Shown: positions 49,396-61,644, numbered from the stretch's first letter. The stretch: 64,000 bases of DNA from Sipunculus nudus (GCA_026874595.1 CM049310.1:47873058-47937057), one strand, 5' to 3'. The notes: generated by a model not told the origin, from the letters alone. Program-made: numbers and translations.

Positions 49396-49398
<3 letters not shown>
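48385..49398. other. Non-coding, nothing recognised
   Basis: AT-rich. The 95-codon minus frame (48608-48895) has no domain that I can identify. Confidence 0.5.

Positions 49399-49487
<89 letters not shown>
49399..49487. repeat. Compound (TC)n(TA)n microsatellite
   Basis: About 20 TC units, 'tttcttta', then about 22 TA units. Confidence 0.95.
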
Positions 49488-49490
<3 letters not shown>

Positions 49491-49505
49491 TGTTAGCACA
49501 TGTAC

Positions 49506-49530
49506 TAGTCAGGAATAACTGTCCTGACTA
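49506..49530. repeat. Perfect 9-bp hairpin, 7-nt loop
   Basis: TAGTCAGGA (49506-49514) and TCCTGACTA (49522-49530) are exact complements. Confidence 0.85.
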
Positions 49531-50274
49531 TATATACAGTGTACAGTATTTGTTACCGTGTACAGTATTTTATATTATGTACATGTTACAAACGTTAAAT
49601 TCAAATACTGGTTTACTTGTGTGCAGAGTAAGTCCTTTTGTAAAGTAAAAACTTCTTAGGTACAGGCATTGAAAATATTAAATAATTACTCTCTGGTCCC
49701 TACTTGTGTCTGCGCACAGCCTTAGATGCATAAGGCAGTCACTTACAGTATATAAGGTATCTATCTATCTGACAATTACAAACGATTCATAAACCGTTTA
49801 AACCCTGAATTAAATAGAGTACCATACATTTTGTTATTACCATACAAAAGTTTCCAATTTGTTCAAGTACGAGAGTCATTACAACTGCCATCTCGATTAT
49901 TGCAAACCACTTCAACACAATGAGCATAAGACAAAATCAATCATTTTCTTGGTAAGGTTAGGTCAACGCTGTGGTTCGCAGTATATAGAATTACTGTGGA
50001 CCTTCGCCCCCATGACTGCCTGCCATTAAATTGAAAGAGTAACCATATGATATTTAATTTTGGCGAGTAAAATGGACGTAAAATACATAGGTAAAAAAGG
50101 CTACATTAAAACCTTTGCGTGTGACGAACGTAATGTTTACATTTAAATACGTATACTCATACAGCAAGTAGCATTTCATCGTGCCATTTGCCTCATTTAA
50201 ATTCATACATTAAATATTGAATAAGTATTTTCAGTTTAATGTCAGACCTGTAAAACATTAACGAATGGCAAAAC
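49531..50274. other. Non-coding, nothing recognised
   Basis: Just right of the hairpin, 'gtgtacagtattt' occurs twice. Otherwise unique. Confidence 0.5.
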
Positions 50275-50348
50275 TCTAATATTTTCAAAATATCTACCAG
50301 CAGACCCAGAGTCTAATATTTTCGAAAATTCTACCAGCAGATTCAGAG
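50275..50348 (+). repeat. 37-bp tandem duplication
   Basis: Units 50275-50311 and 50312-50348 share tctaatatttt, 'ctaccagcaga' and cagag with a few substitutions. Confidence 0.9.
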
Positions 50349-52954
50349 ATTAAGGTGAAAATGTCTAATGGATTGACAATGGCACACCTGGTCCCCCTTC
50401 ATTAGTTAACTGGAAGTGAATTCATAACGTTCCCGCATAAAAGATGCTTTAAGATGTAAGCACTGCAGGTACTTCAGCTAGTAACCTCCCAGAGCTTTAA
50501 GGATGGTACAAAAATACGTGTGGAAGCGCATAGGCACAGCCATTAGCCTGAAATGAAATATAGGTAAACAGCCTTATTTGTTTCTAAATTGTATTTATTT
50601 AATTTTCTTTTGTAATAAGCATAACCCATTGTAACTTTCTTTATAAACTGTTATATTAACACGTTTCTGTTGTCAACAGCTGTACAAATGTACTCATTTT
50701 TTCTAGAATGGAAAGGCTGCCGCCTTGTCAAACACGAAATTGGTTTAGTCAGACTACTTATTCATTTGAATAACTTCCAAAATTGATTGTTTTAGGATAA
50801 GGAATCGATAACTTTGCTTTTTATTAAGGAAGTGGGTATCCTTTTTTAACCATTAATTATTTGAAAACCTAACTCTTGGTATTGACACGCGGAAATTTTG
50901 AGACATGGGATGTTTTACAAAAAAGCAGGCGTGGCATTCTGTACAGACCCTAAGATGTCGGAAGGAGGGGCCAGCCAAGCATTGTGTCTCTGAATATATA
51001 TTTAACAATGTTGGTGCCAGGGGTACAATGAGACCAGTTTTGAATGAGCGATGCCTTCAACTTTACCCAAACAAGCTGCATGGTTCCTATCTCCTGCATA
51101 CTATACACAATACATTCCAATAGGTCTTTGGCATTTAACCCTGCAAAAGGAAGGCGGCACCCTGAGCGCAAATTCCTCCTGAAAAGACATTAAGTATTCT
51201 TCCCAATGCTTGTAATTTTGATATATATCAAAAGGTATGGACATCATGTCCAAGGGGGCCTGGCGAGGACAGTGACCGTGTCCGACATGAAGCACAGATA
51301 ATATAAGAATGCAAGTTCACTTATGTTCAGGTCTCGCCTGGAGACTGGTGACCTCGGGTGAACTGGCGGATTTTGAACAAGCACCGACATATCAGCAGCA
51401 TATAAACATATAGACGACCACTGTATAGAAACGGCCGCGTATGTGTGGCCATGGATTTTGCTAAATGGGCTGGACGCTTTTGTGTGTTAACCGGCACGAA
51501 CGGAACACCTAGTCAATCTATAGGTGTTTACTCCCTGAGCACAGTTGCGTGAAATCTCTGGTAACGGTTGGGCATAGAGCAGTTGTAAAATAAATGGTAG
51601 ACCTTGCACATACAGACCCCGAGCATAACCGCTGAGACGCTGTATTTATATTCAACTTAGCGATTCATTAACTGAATATTAATGGTTCAGCGAGGTGGCG
51701 TTACGCTTGTCAGTTTATGATAATGATAGTGACCTAACGGCCATGATGAAATTACCGTCTTTGGTGTCCCTCTCAAATGATGAATTGCCACCGTACTACT
51801 ATCTGTACCAACATCCCTGGACAAAATCACAGAGCGTATTTTCTCGTCAGCTGATAATGTAATTAGTCCTTGCATCCTATTCATCAAATAGTAAAACTGA
51901 CATGACACATCTTTTTCTCTCCAGATGAATACCCTTAACCACAATAGAATAATGCAGCAAGGACATTCCGTCTCGGCCTCGTGCAGCCTTTGAACTTTGA
52001 AAAATGAACCGAATATACTACAAGCGAAGTATAAAAACGACACTGATATGGCAGGTGAAACGATTAATGGATTTGTATATATTACACTTGTATGTCTAAT
52101 GGAACTGCATGTGTCATTTTATTTTTTTTACCTGTATTACAGTTCTATAGGTAACTCTTTAATGGCGCAATTTGTATGCAATGTTCATTCTCGTCCTATT
52201 TTAATTTTTTTTAAATTCTTAAGACATTAAGATTTTTATATGTAAATATGATTTTACAAATAATGCAAAGTGTTTTACATTATTTTCAATATATTTCAAA
52301 TATTTTTACATTATTTACAATATTATTGTTATATTGTGGTTCAGTTAGATTTCTTTTAATCATAAGTTTACTAAATATTCTAAATTTCCTGTATTCATAT
52401 TTCATGGTTCATACAGCATGCAAGTGGGTGCATGGATCAGTTTTTCTAATTATATAGGCTAGTATCTGTTTTCCCCCAATGAAAATGACTTGATTATAAT
52501 ATTTATATATTAAAAACCTGAGGTTCAGTGATAAACCCTAGAAATCTAAATTCATTCATGAACAGCGAAAGAAAACAATACAGGTGGCGAGGGACAAGCA
52601 GCCATTGAAACGGACGCCATATTGAGGAGGAATTCTGTGAAAGGTGCCCCCAAGCCAGACAACACCTAACTATACATAGAAGTTTATTGACAAAGCGCAA
52701 GTGGGCTTGACAAAAGTGTGATTATGTGCACTGCGGGAAATTCCTCTGTCAAACCAAGAAACACGTCTGACAATTTGTGTGGGAACTAAACACGATTGAG
52801 GAATCTCCGAAAGCACCGTTCCACTACTGCACACAATATCCCAGTATTAACCCCGTCCAGGGGCCGCCGGAGCAACATGTGACCAGCCATCCGGTTCATG
52901 CGCGGAATACTCACAGTTGATGTTATAAGACGGGATCATTTGACTGCACAAGCA
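50349..52954. other. Non-coding, nothing recognised
   Basis: Unique, alternately balanced and AT-rich. The 118-codon minus frame at 51687-52043 shows no domain or splice context that I can defend. Confidence 0.5.
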
Positions 52955-53090
52955 CAATATTGTTTAATCCGACCTAAGCAGCATTCTTGTACATGTCTAC
53001 ACAGCCTTATGTGGGTGTTTAGCTTATATACAGCGGCTTAAAATATAAGCCACCTTGTTCAAGCATGGCCGTGCCCGGCCTGTGGTGAAC
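52955..53090 (+). repeat. Dispersed repeat, copy 1 of a 135-bp local duplication
   Basis: 'cacaatattgttta', 'cagcattcttgta', 'atgtctacacag', 'cttatgtgggtgttta' and 'cagcggcttaaaatataagc' occur in the same order and spacing at 54430-54566. Confidence 0.9.
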
Positions 53091-54124
53091 ATCGCTGCGA
53101 TTATTTTAACATATGGTGTTTGTATACAAGGGTTCCTGACTCAGCGTGACTTATTGGTCTTTGATCCACAACGACCAGGCCACTGATCACCAAATACGTG
53201 TCCTTTCGCACATACGATTTCTAGAGATGATAATAGTATCTTGCAGGAGATATCTCAGAGAAATAGGAGATAACTATGAGAAACATTATAGAAAGATGCA
53301 TTTTTAATAAAGTGAACAAAAAGTCGTTTTTATTGGCGTGTGAGAAAGATGTTTTCTACACATATATATGTGTGTATGTGTGCGTGTTTTACATCAAGGT
53401 AGTCAGTCTTGACACCTAACTGTTCCTTCTTAAAATTAAAGCAGCTTCCTAAAAGCTTCAGCAAATATACAGACTGCTATATAAAAAACTGAAGTGAATT
53501 TTCAAAGCTGGACAGAGGTTTTAATTTAGCTTTTTTTAATGTGGTCAAGCTAGGGATTCCGGCTAATAATACCTAGTATTACCAGTTAACTAATATGATT
53601 AATAATATGCTCTAGGTAGCGCTACGTCAGTCAGCCTCAAGAAAATATAACATAAGATATTTTACGTGACTCTGCATTGAAGACCTTACCCCATTTTCAA
53701 TGCCTTCAATTTTTTTCAATACCAGTAATTTTTATTTGTGGTTTTATCCCGCAGGGCTAACTGCGACATGAATCAACTGTTTTGGACACATGTAGTACAC
53801 CATGCCACACATCTGTCTGTTGACGTGACGTCCCACATTCCTGGAGAGTAATTCATTTCTCCGGATCAAGAGAACTCTCACAAAACTTGCGGTTTATAAT
53901 ACATGGAATTAGTTTGTGGTCGAAGCATAACAAAGGCCAGCATACACTTACAGGCCAGTTAGCGGACGTTCCGTGCTAAAGGTCATGAAATGGCACCAGA
54001 AGATTAGAAACAGTAGTAATGGCCTCCCTGGGGTGCGTCCTCCATTTTCATATGCGACATGAATATAGAGAAAAAAAAACGAAATTGAGATGGAATAATG
54101 CAAATTTACTTGGGCGACCTATTT
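53091..54124. other. Non-coding between the two duplicate copies
   Basis: Unique sequence. Contains TGACGTGACGTCC near 53822 (CRE-like). Confidence 0.5.
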
Positions 54125-54317
54125 TAGTGGCGGATCCATGAGTTGGCAAAGGGTGTTCCTCGAGCACATACTGGACCTCATATACACAATGGGGGGTGGG
54201 GGGGGGGGGGTATCATGGAACACTAAAAAACCTGTGTGAACTTTCGGGATGCAAGGACTGTCATTTTAAAAAGTAAGATCCCGAATATAAATTTGGATGC
54301 CTCGATGATCCGCTTAT
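54125..54317. mobile_element. Short non-autonomous element with 'GCGGATC' inverted ends
   Basis: Left end TAGTGGCGGATCCATGAG; right end reads, on the other strand, CATAAGCGGATCATCGAG. These imperfect inverted repeats enclose 193 bp with a G-tract (54184-54210) and no coding sequence. The left end resembles that of 9280-9395. Confidence 0.55.
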
Positions 54318-54429
54318 GATCAAACGCTGTATTCCATAAGTTATGTGAATAGCTGGTTCTGAAATATGTACAACACGTACAGGGAATTGACCTGGTGCGT
54401 GATATTTAGTCTCTGCGATATGGCAGAAA

Positions 54430-54566
54430 AAAACACAATATTGTTTATTCCAAACTCATCAGCATTCTTGTATATGTCTACACAGACTTATGTGGGTGTT
54501 TAATTTAAACAGCGGCTTAAAATATAAGCCACCTTGTTCAGGCATAGCGGTGCTCTGTGTTGAACG
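54430..54566 (+). repeat. Dispersed repeat, copy 2 of the local duplication
   Basis: Same block order as 52955-53090 with scattered substitutions and small indels. The two copies lie about 1.47 kb apart in direct orientation. Confidence 0.9.
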
Positions 54567-54612
54567 TAATATATATATATACCCCCGACTAGTGGCCATA
54601 TAGTGACTGGGC

Positions 54613-54728
54613 ATGCAGCGAGGTGGCATATGGCTGGGGCATGGACTTCATGGTCGGGATTCGCCTTCCGTTATCATTAATTCCCTGGAAAAGGTCTTTA
54701 CCACAAGGGTTTACCTATCTAGCGTTTA
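54613..54728 (+). mobile_element. SINE family B head, degraded
   Basis: 'gaggtggcatatggctgggg' (A-box region), 'tggacttcatggtcgggattcg' split by small changes (B-box region) and 'ggtctttaccacaagggttt' match the head and early body of family B. The body then breaks off. A family-B-like tail is found at 55450-55500. Confidence 0.65.
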
Positions 54729-54832
54729 ACCTTATAAAAAATGAGTAAATGTCATGAGCGCAATTTGGTTCGGGACGGGAGAGAATGTTCCATAGTTGTA
54801 GTTTTTCAACTACAAATTTTAAGTGTTAGCTT

Positions 54833-55180
54833 AACTAAGTATGTACATTTGCAGAATTCCATTCCGGTTTCGGACTACATAACAGGGCAGTTGCACACGC
54901 GTCCTCTCATTCTGTATCCTGGTGATACCAGGCTCAGGGACTATTGCACTTGCGGGCCCCCAATGTGTAGGCTAATCGTCCCCATTGCGTGATCAAAGTA
55001 CCTAGGAACCCCCTTAAGGCTCACTCGTCTGTGAGCGAAACACAGCTGTGGGGCCCGGCCTCCCCATTAAGCCTGCAGAGCGCTCACCGGGGATGAGGAG
55101 GACCGATCGTGAACAATCTCACAGCCTCAGCTGAAATTCGAGCTTTGGATCCTATGCTCTATACAAGACAACAAGGGCCG
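54833..55180 (-). mobile_element. tRNA-derived SINE, family A (copy 2)
   Basis: On minus: degraded head, 'gagcgctctgcaggcttaat', 'gggaggccgggccccacagc', then 'tagtccgaaaccggaatgga', 'attctgcaaatgtacat' and acttagtt. Colinear with 9913-10213 and 56138-56498. Lies between a family-B head and tail, suggesting a nested insertion. Confidence 0.85.
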
Positions 55181-55449
55181 ATTCTTTGAAAATACCTGCC
55201 TTCCCCAGAAATGGTTTCTGGATATACCACTGATAGTGATAGTATTAACGTACCATATATGGAGAATAGGGGCTGGGGGGGGGGGGGTTCGTTGTTAAGT
55301 ATTGTATAACTTGTAAAAAAAAAGGTTTTTGTGCCACCCCTCACATTGCCAAAGGATATTGGGTAGGGGTCAAGGGCGGCAGGTTTAACGAATAACCTTA
55401 CACCCCTCATTATCCCTGCTCGGATTGCATATTCCATAATGATCTGAGA
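55181..55449. other. Non-coding with a poly-G tract
   Basis: G-run at 55275-55287. The 103-codon minus frame (55159-55470) overlaps the SINE remains and is not a gene. Confidence 0.5.
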
Positions 55450-55500
55450 AGAACAAGGATGAACAAGCAAGAGGGGCCAGGAAGGAAAACTGTTGTCTAA
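55450..55500 (+). mobile_element. SINE family B tail fragment
   Basis: 'aagaacaaggatgaacaagc' followed by 'ggggccaggaagg' matches 'caagaatgaacaagcccgaa' and 'agaccaggaagg' in the 61741-62058 copy. The 3' terminal 'gatatcagac' is absent. Confidence 0.5.
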
Positions 55501-56137
55501 ATCGATATGTAAACCGAGCTTTTACAAACTAAAACATCCGAGTGTTTAAATAACATACAAAGAACACTCTGAACGGCGGGACTATAATGACGGTATACCG
55601 TCGACAAGAAACCCAATACATGACTTATGAACATTCATGTATTCCCGAGGGTTTTGCAAGCTTTTGCATTCCAGTTTGTTATATGACTAGAGATTCAAAA
55701 AGGTGCTTTAGTTAAGTTTTATCGCTCGTATAGAATACTAAACATCTGGATCTCTCTGGAGTATGTGGTTCAATGACGGACAATGACGTATATGCAGAAA
55801 CTAATTATTTAATTTATCAAACACTCTTCTTCATCAATTGCACAATGTTATAACACAGTGTACACTACGTAGTTTTAAAATTCTGAAACATCATTTTTGA
55901 TCGCATTATGCTTGAAATATATAAATTAACATATTGAAAATACATAGGTGGCTAAATATTAATGAGAATACTCATTTTAAAAAAAACTTGAAATCTGCTT
56001 CCTAAGCCTCCGCCAGGTGGGCATTCACTTATTCGGCCCATATTCTCCCGGGATCATATTCCCAGGATTATTCCTTGCTGACATTCCTGGATACGGATCC
56101 ACGTGGCTGGTCCACACCAATAATGTTGGCTCAACCG
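55501..56137. other. Non-coding, nothing recognised
   Basis: AT-rich unique sequence. Confidence 0.5.
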
Positions 56138-56498
56138 GCTTCTGTAGCTCAGGGGTGGAGCACAGGACTCAAAGCCTGGAGGTCGTGAGTTCAAATCTCA
56201 GCAGAGGAGCGGTGAGATTTTCAAAGTCTGCCACAACTCAAGGTTAGCGTTCTGCAGGCTTAATGGGAAGCTGTACTTCACATGCAGCCGTGTATCACTC
56301 ACAAACGAATCCGTCTTTCTTAGGTTCCTCGTTGTCATGACCCAGATATGGGGGATGATTACACACCCAGAACATGCAGGTGCCGTAGACACCGGGCCTG
56401 GGTGACACCAGGATATAAATAAAATGACAGGAAGCCAGTGCTACCGTCCCGTCATGTTTTCCCAAACTAAAATGGACTCTGCAAATGTAAATACTAAG
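56138..56498 (+). mobile_element. tRNA-derived SINE, family A (copy 3, full length)
   Basis: Best-preserved copy. The tRNA-like head has A box TAGCTCAGGGGTGG (56145-56158) and B box GAGTTCAAATCTC (56187-56199), usable by RNA polymerase III in principle. The head is followed by 'agcggtgagattttcaaagt', 'gcgttctgcaggcttaatgg', 'aggttcctcgttgtcatgac' and a 3' end 'tctgcaaatgtaaatactaa'. Not a functional tRNA: the acceptor stem does not close and the body continues. Confidence 0.88.
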
Positions 56499-57091
56499 CT
56501 GAAGAACTTTATAAGTCAGCATTAAAAAAATCCTTACCTCAACCAAAAAATCTTAAAAAAAAGAATGTTGGCTCACTTTAAATCACTAGGAAACTAGTAC
56601 ATGTACATGTTTACAGCGTATTTATATAGAGACACCTCTAAATAACACGATGGTTTATCTAATACGATTTACTAGGAATCCTATCAGAGCCATCAAATTT
56701 GCATATTTGCATATCCTCATAAAGAAATCACTACTAGATGTATGAAATCGGCAAGCAGTCACTAGAAGCCCTACCCCCTCCCAAGCTCGCAACTGGGTGA
56801 TAATCAGGGACCAGCTATGGAGTGTGCGACTTTGAGAATAAGGTCAATGTCAAAAAATAAATCTCAGGTGCAAATCTGTGACCATGGACTGATTTTGTGC
56901 CGAAATTTCAGCTTTTGTAAATAAGCCATATTGGAGGTCTGGCGCAAACAGAAAAGGACCACAGAATATTTTTATTTGACCAAAATATGAATATAGGAAT
57001 AAACTGACACTTCAAGCCTTCCCCTTAAGAAATCTATATTTTGATTGTATTTTCTCTGAATTCAAATGTTAACATGAGGACAGGGATATTT
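56499..57091. other. Non-coding, nothing recognised
   Basis: AT-rich unique sequence. Confidence 0.5.
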
Positions 57092-57440
57092 ACAGTATTG
57101 TTTACCCTCAAGTAATTTGGATGTTTACCGTATTGTTTTTTTTTTTACCTTAATGAATCCGGATTTTTTCTGTACTGTGTTTTACCTTTATGAATTCGGA
57201 TGTTTTCTGTAATATGTTTTACCTTTATGAATCCGGATGTTTTCTGTACTGTGTGTTACCTTTATGAATCCGGATGTTTTCTGTGCTGTGTGTTACCTTT
57301 ATGAATCCGGATGTTTTCTGTATTGTGTTTTACCTTAATGAATCCAGTTGTTTTCTGTACTGTGTTTTACCTTTATGAACCCGGAGTTATCTGTACTGTG
57401 TTTTACTTTAATGAATCAGGATGTCTTCTGTGCTGTGATA
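57092..57440 (+). repeat. 37-bp minisatellite, about 8-9 units
   Basis: 'tgaatccgg' (or a variant) starts at 57154, 57191, 57228, 57265, 57302, 57339, 57376 and 57412: a strict 37-bp period, then 36. Unit core 'ttacctttatgaatccggat' then 'gttttctgtactgtg'. A diverged first unit lies upstream near 57100. Confidence 0.97.
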
Positions 57441-57747
<307 letters not shown>

Positions 57748-57850
57748 TCCACTGGCGAGTTTTTATACTGCAATAAACGATGGTTTACTGGCCTGTAAGT
57801 ATATTCATTGGACCCTTTCAAATGTCCCGCAGTAGAGAACTGAGCTTAAG

Positions 57851-57856
<6 letters not shown>

Positions 57857-57906
<50 letters not shown>
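57857..57906 (+). repeat. (TC)n microsatellite
   Basis: About 25 uninterrupted TC units. Confidence 0.97.
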
Positions 57907-57910
<4 letters not shown>

Positions 57911-58942
57911 TTTCTTTTCCTCTTACACACATGTAACATTTCGTAACACTTGGATAACAACTAGTTGACGTCACGACGACCACGTGTCTAACAGATCACG
58001 TTTGAAGAGATAACCCGGATTAAATGGATTTAATTTCGACTCTCATGTTAGTGATGGAAATCCCCGTTGAGACAAAAAAAAAAAAAATTGGATGAGTCAC
58101 AATTTTCTGCCTTCACTACCACAGCTGAGCCTTTTTTTTCTAAATCGTGGATGTGTTGCTACGGCGGAGGGATTGCTTTGTTCTGGTTAAATTGTTTTTT
58201 TGTATGTTTTCATACACGACTGATGGAGACCCTGGGTCTGCTGCGGGGCCAGGGCTCTTGCTGGATGTCGCCCTGATCATGACTGATGTAACACGTGACT
58301 GAGTTCAGGCGTGAAATAGGATAAAAACGATTGACAAAATGGCTGTAACTTTTGATCTTAAAAAATGACATTTCAGCTACACTGGCAAGGTATCAGGCAT
58401 GAAATATTACACAGGCTTTTAAATTCAGCCTCCCTACTCTATATATAAATATATGCAGTATATGATGACATATATTTATAACGGTTCTGTGTATTCATAA
58501 TACCTATATGTATATGGATATCAAATGTGCCCATTTAAATATGGGCAAAATTGACAAATCCATATTTTTTACTGCTTATGCTTTTAAAAATGGAATGGAT
58601 AACTCATGTAGCGTAATGTTTTCCGAGCAATCACTCGCTGATTAAATCACATAAATCAGTTTTCATGCCTGAGTAGTTTTACCTGCCCAGCGGAAAACAT
58701 TGCGATATGCCGTGACTTCGTGAAGCATTTTCGTATAATTTATTCATAAAACACGATAATCCGCATTGTCAGACGCAGACTCGTGTAACGATTTAATAAT
58801 TGTATAACCAACACCATTAATCATGTACACAATATCGTTTAAAATGTATGTATTTTGAATATCAAGTTTTCGAACATTTTAGAAAAGCAAACCGATCAAT
58901 ATCTGCATGCAGATAAAATTTCGCATGCCTTAAACATAATAT
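57907..58942. other. Non-coding; one CRE
   Basis: Perfect TGACGTCA at 57966-57973, followed by CACGTG near 57981. The rest is AT-rich and unique. Confidence 0.5.
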
Positions 58943-59243
58943 GCTTAACTAGAAAAGTATTAAGAGAGCGCAGACCTCCGCCTAGCCAGCTCATTACCCT
59001 CATATGGCACTGTCAGAAATGCAGCATTTTTCCATAAAATAACATTCCTGGATCAAGATGGTGATCCGGATCATCCACACAATTTAATCAATTGTACCTT
59101 GTATCATTGGCGAGCCTTCCTGAAATTTAAATCAAAATCCGTTGATAACATTTTGAGTTATGTTGCTAAAAGACAAACAGAGAGACAAACAAACAGATAA
59201 ACAACGCCGGGAATTAACATAACCTCCGTGGAGTAGGTAAAAA
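58943..59243 (-). repeat. Widespread CTCCGCC repeat, well preserved
   Basis: Left end 'gagagcgcagacctccgcc' and right end 'acataacctccgtggagtag'. Between are 'tggatcaagatggtgatccg', 'tcattggcgagccttcctga', 'atcaaaatccgttgata' and a run of acaaacagagagacaaac. I know these blocks in this order from a repeat in many marine animals. It is the reverse orientation of the class seen at 6948-7180. Confidence 0.8.
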
Positions 59244-60997
59244 TTAGATTTTTCTTGTTAATGGTCTGTAGATAACCATTAGCCTTAAATTTCTGTGGTA
59301 AGGAGATTAACATGGGGTCTGTTTGTCATAGGCAGCATTTTTATTATATTATTGGAGTTTCATATAAGTACTTATCATTTAGCGTAACTACATATTAAAC
59401 AAGGAATAGAGAAGATTAAAACAATCAGCGGTACTGGACTTCGTATTATATATCAAAATCATGAGTTTAATTTTTTCTATTTATAACCCTTTTCAATTAT
59501 ATGAATAATTGCCTTTAGATTTTGTTTAGTGATGGAAGGTGGCGCACCATGCAGCAAATGCCACAACCGAGTCAGACACAGTTGCGCAGAGCTGGACCAT
59601 GCTTGAAATATATGGTTGCTGCTGCATATAGTAATTTATTTATTTCATATATAAATCAAATGAGTCAACTGAGACATGCGTATGATGCAAGCAACCATTT
59701 TCTGCCGGTCAGAATACTTAGATTAAAGATAAACACACAGTTTCACTCCTGTGCTCGCATTAAGTGATTATCTATACCTATATTTTCATTTTTATTGAAT
59801 AACTCATACTAATTATATTTCAAACTCCTTCATTCAACATCTACTCATTGTAACAACTAGAGTTTTTCCGCAGTGTATATAGCAATCTAAAGAAGCATCG
59901 AACCTGTATTAACCCAATTTAAGACTATTTAAAAAGCATTTCTTTACGGGATATTATTATAGATTATAATATAATAATCAAGTAACAGTGATTTGGGGAG
60001 TTATTTTTGAAATATCAGAATACTGTGTCCTACCATAAATTTGGCACAAACAGCAAAAAGCTCTTGTTTATGATGCCCAGTCCTAGACCCCTGTAGGTAT
60101 TCCGCGCTAATCGTGGTTACGACGGGTGATCCATCCTCAAATATGAGGTTTGAATCACCTGACATATTTGATAAAAACCTAGATCCCCGAAGTATACTAT
60201 TGAATCATGATGCTGACGGCTTAACCAATGGCCCTGCGAAATATTCAGTATATCAGTGGCCCTGGCTGTGGAAACCATTTATTATACTCCATTAATATTT
60301 ACTGTCGTATCAACTTGTTACATTGTCGATATTGGTGCGTGTTAATCCGTTTCTACAACATAACAAATCAACAAAACACATGAACAATAACCAGCTTAGC
60401 GGGATGTAGGGGTGAATTTTATCTCTCCGTATGGAGTTTTTACTCACTTAAAGGCAGAGAATTAGTTTTGTTCCCTATATCTGTTCGGCGTCGGGTTGGC
60501 AGCCATGAATAATACACGCGTATCAGCTGTCTGTACGTTCTCTTTGTGTATACTGATTGATGGTGGTACCGTCACGGCAGCTGGCCGGCCCGTAATGGTC
60601 CTGCCGGCCGATGATGCAAGGCAACCTGGGAAATCAGTGTTTTCATCATTTTTAGTCAAAGCTTTGCAGAAAATCTCTTCAATTCTTCTGACATAGTATT
60701 GCAGGCACTCTCGCCAACCACACCTAGAGATAATGACTCCCCGATGCAAACTACTGTACCGTTAAACCCCCTTGTCGATGATTGCCGTGACACGAACACC
60801 CCGCAAACAAGGGCATTAGTTTTGGTCCCTGCAGGGCTAAATAAATTTTATTGTTATCAGGTGTGGTCATTTCCTTTTAATTCACTAGCAGTAAGGTCGA
60901 CAGCATTTAGAAGATAATTCAACAGATAACAAAGAAATCATCTGTATATATATAGCAAAGTACTATTAGAACGAAGCCAAAATCTTTTTATGCGTAT
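59244..60997. other. Non-coding, nothing firmly recognised
   Basis: 60462-60750 is open on both strands (95 codons minus, 66 plus) and richer in GC, but with no domain or convincing splice sites. Otherwise AT-rich unique sequence. Confidence 0.45.
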
Positions 60998-61029
60998 ATA
61001 ATAATAATATTAATAAAAATAGTAATAAT

Positions 61030-61097
<68 letters not shown>

Positions 61098-61180
61098 TAA
61101 TGCTTATTATTATTATTCCGTTATTATTATTATTATTGTTATCATTATTGTCATTATTATCATTATTATTATTATTAATG
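60998..61180. repeat. (TA)n flanked by (ATT)n microsatellites
   Basis: TAA/AAT units, then TA (61034-61096), then ATT units with 'gtt' and 'atc' interruptions. The two trinucleotide arms are roughly inverted. Confidence 0.95.
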
Positions 61181-61642
61181 GTATAACCGTGTTAGTCTAT
61201 TGTCGATGTGTATAGGTAAAGAGGAAGAGTACAAGACGCCTTTAGACTAACTTATAGTGGGCAAAACGGTGCATACTGGGCACAACCTCGGTGATTTGGC
61301 TTCATATTAACTATACGGGTTGTGACTCCTGGATTACTTCTAGCGCCGTGCACATGAACCTGAAATCCAAAGGGCTTAATAATTACATATTTTTCTTATC
61401 CTATGGCTTAACCTACTTCCTCATTCTGCGGACAGTGCCATCAAGAGGCCATGGACTTATAACCTTTTAACTGTTTTAACAGTCTACAACATTTGCGGCA
61501 TAATATAATCGTTGCTTATCCTTTGTTAAATAATTTGGTCGAAATGTATTCAAATAAAGGTTTTGTTGCTGGTCTGAAGATGTTAAAATTCAAGTTAAAT
61601 TAACAGGTGACACAAAATAAGGTGATATATCTCAAATATCCC

Positions 61643-61644
<2 letters not shown>
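61181..61644. other. Non-coding, nothing recognised
   Basis: Contains a small inverted pair, gttagtcta near 61190 and tagactaac near 61244. No frame. Confidence 0.5.

Noticed and set aside
60462-60750. Overlapping frames on both strands (95 and 66 codons)
   Set aside because: Composition is plausible but there is no domain, and I could not place splice sites that keep either frame. Left as non-coding.
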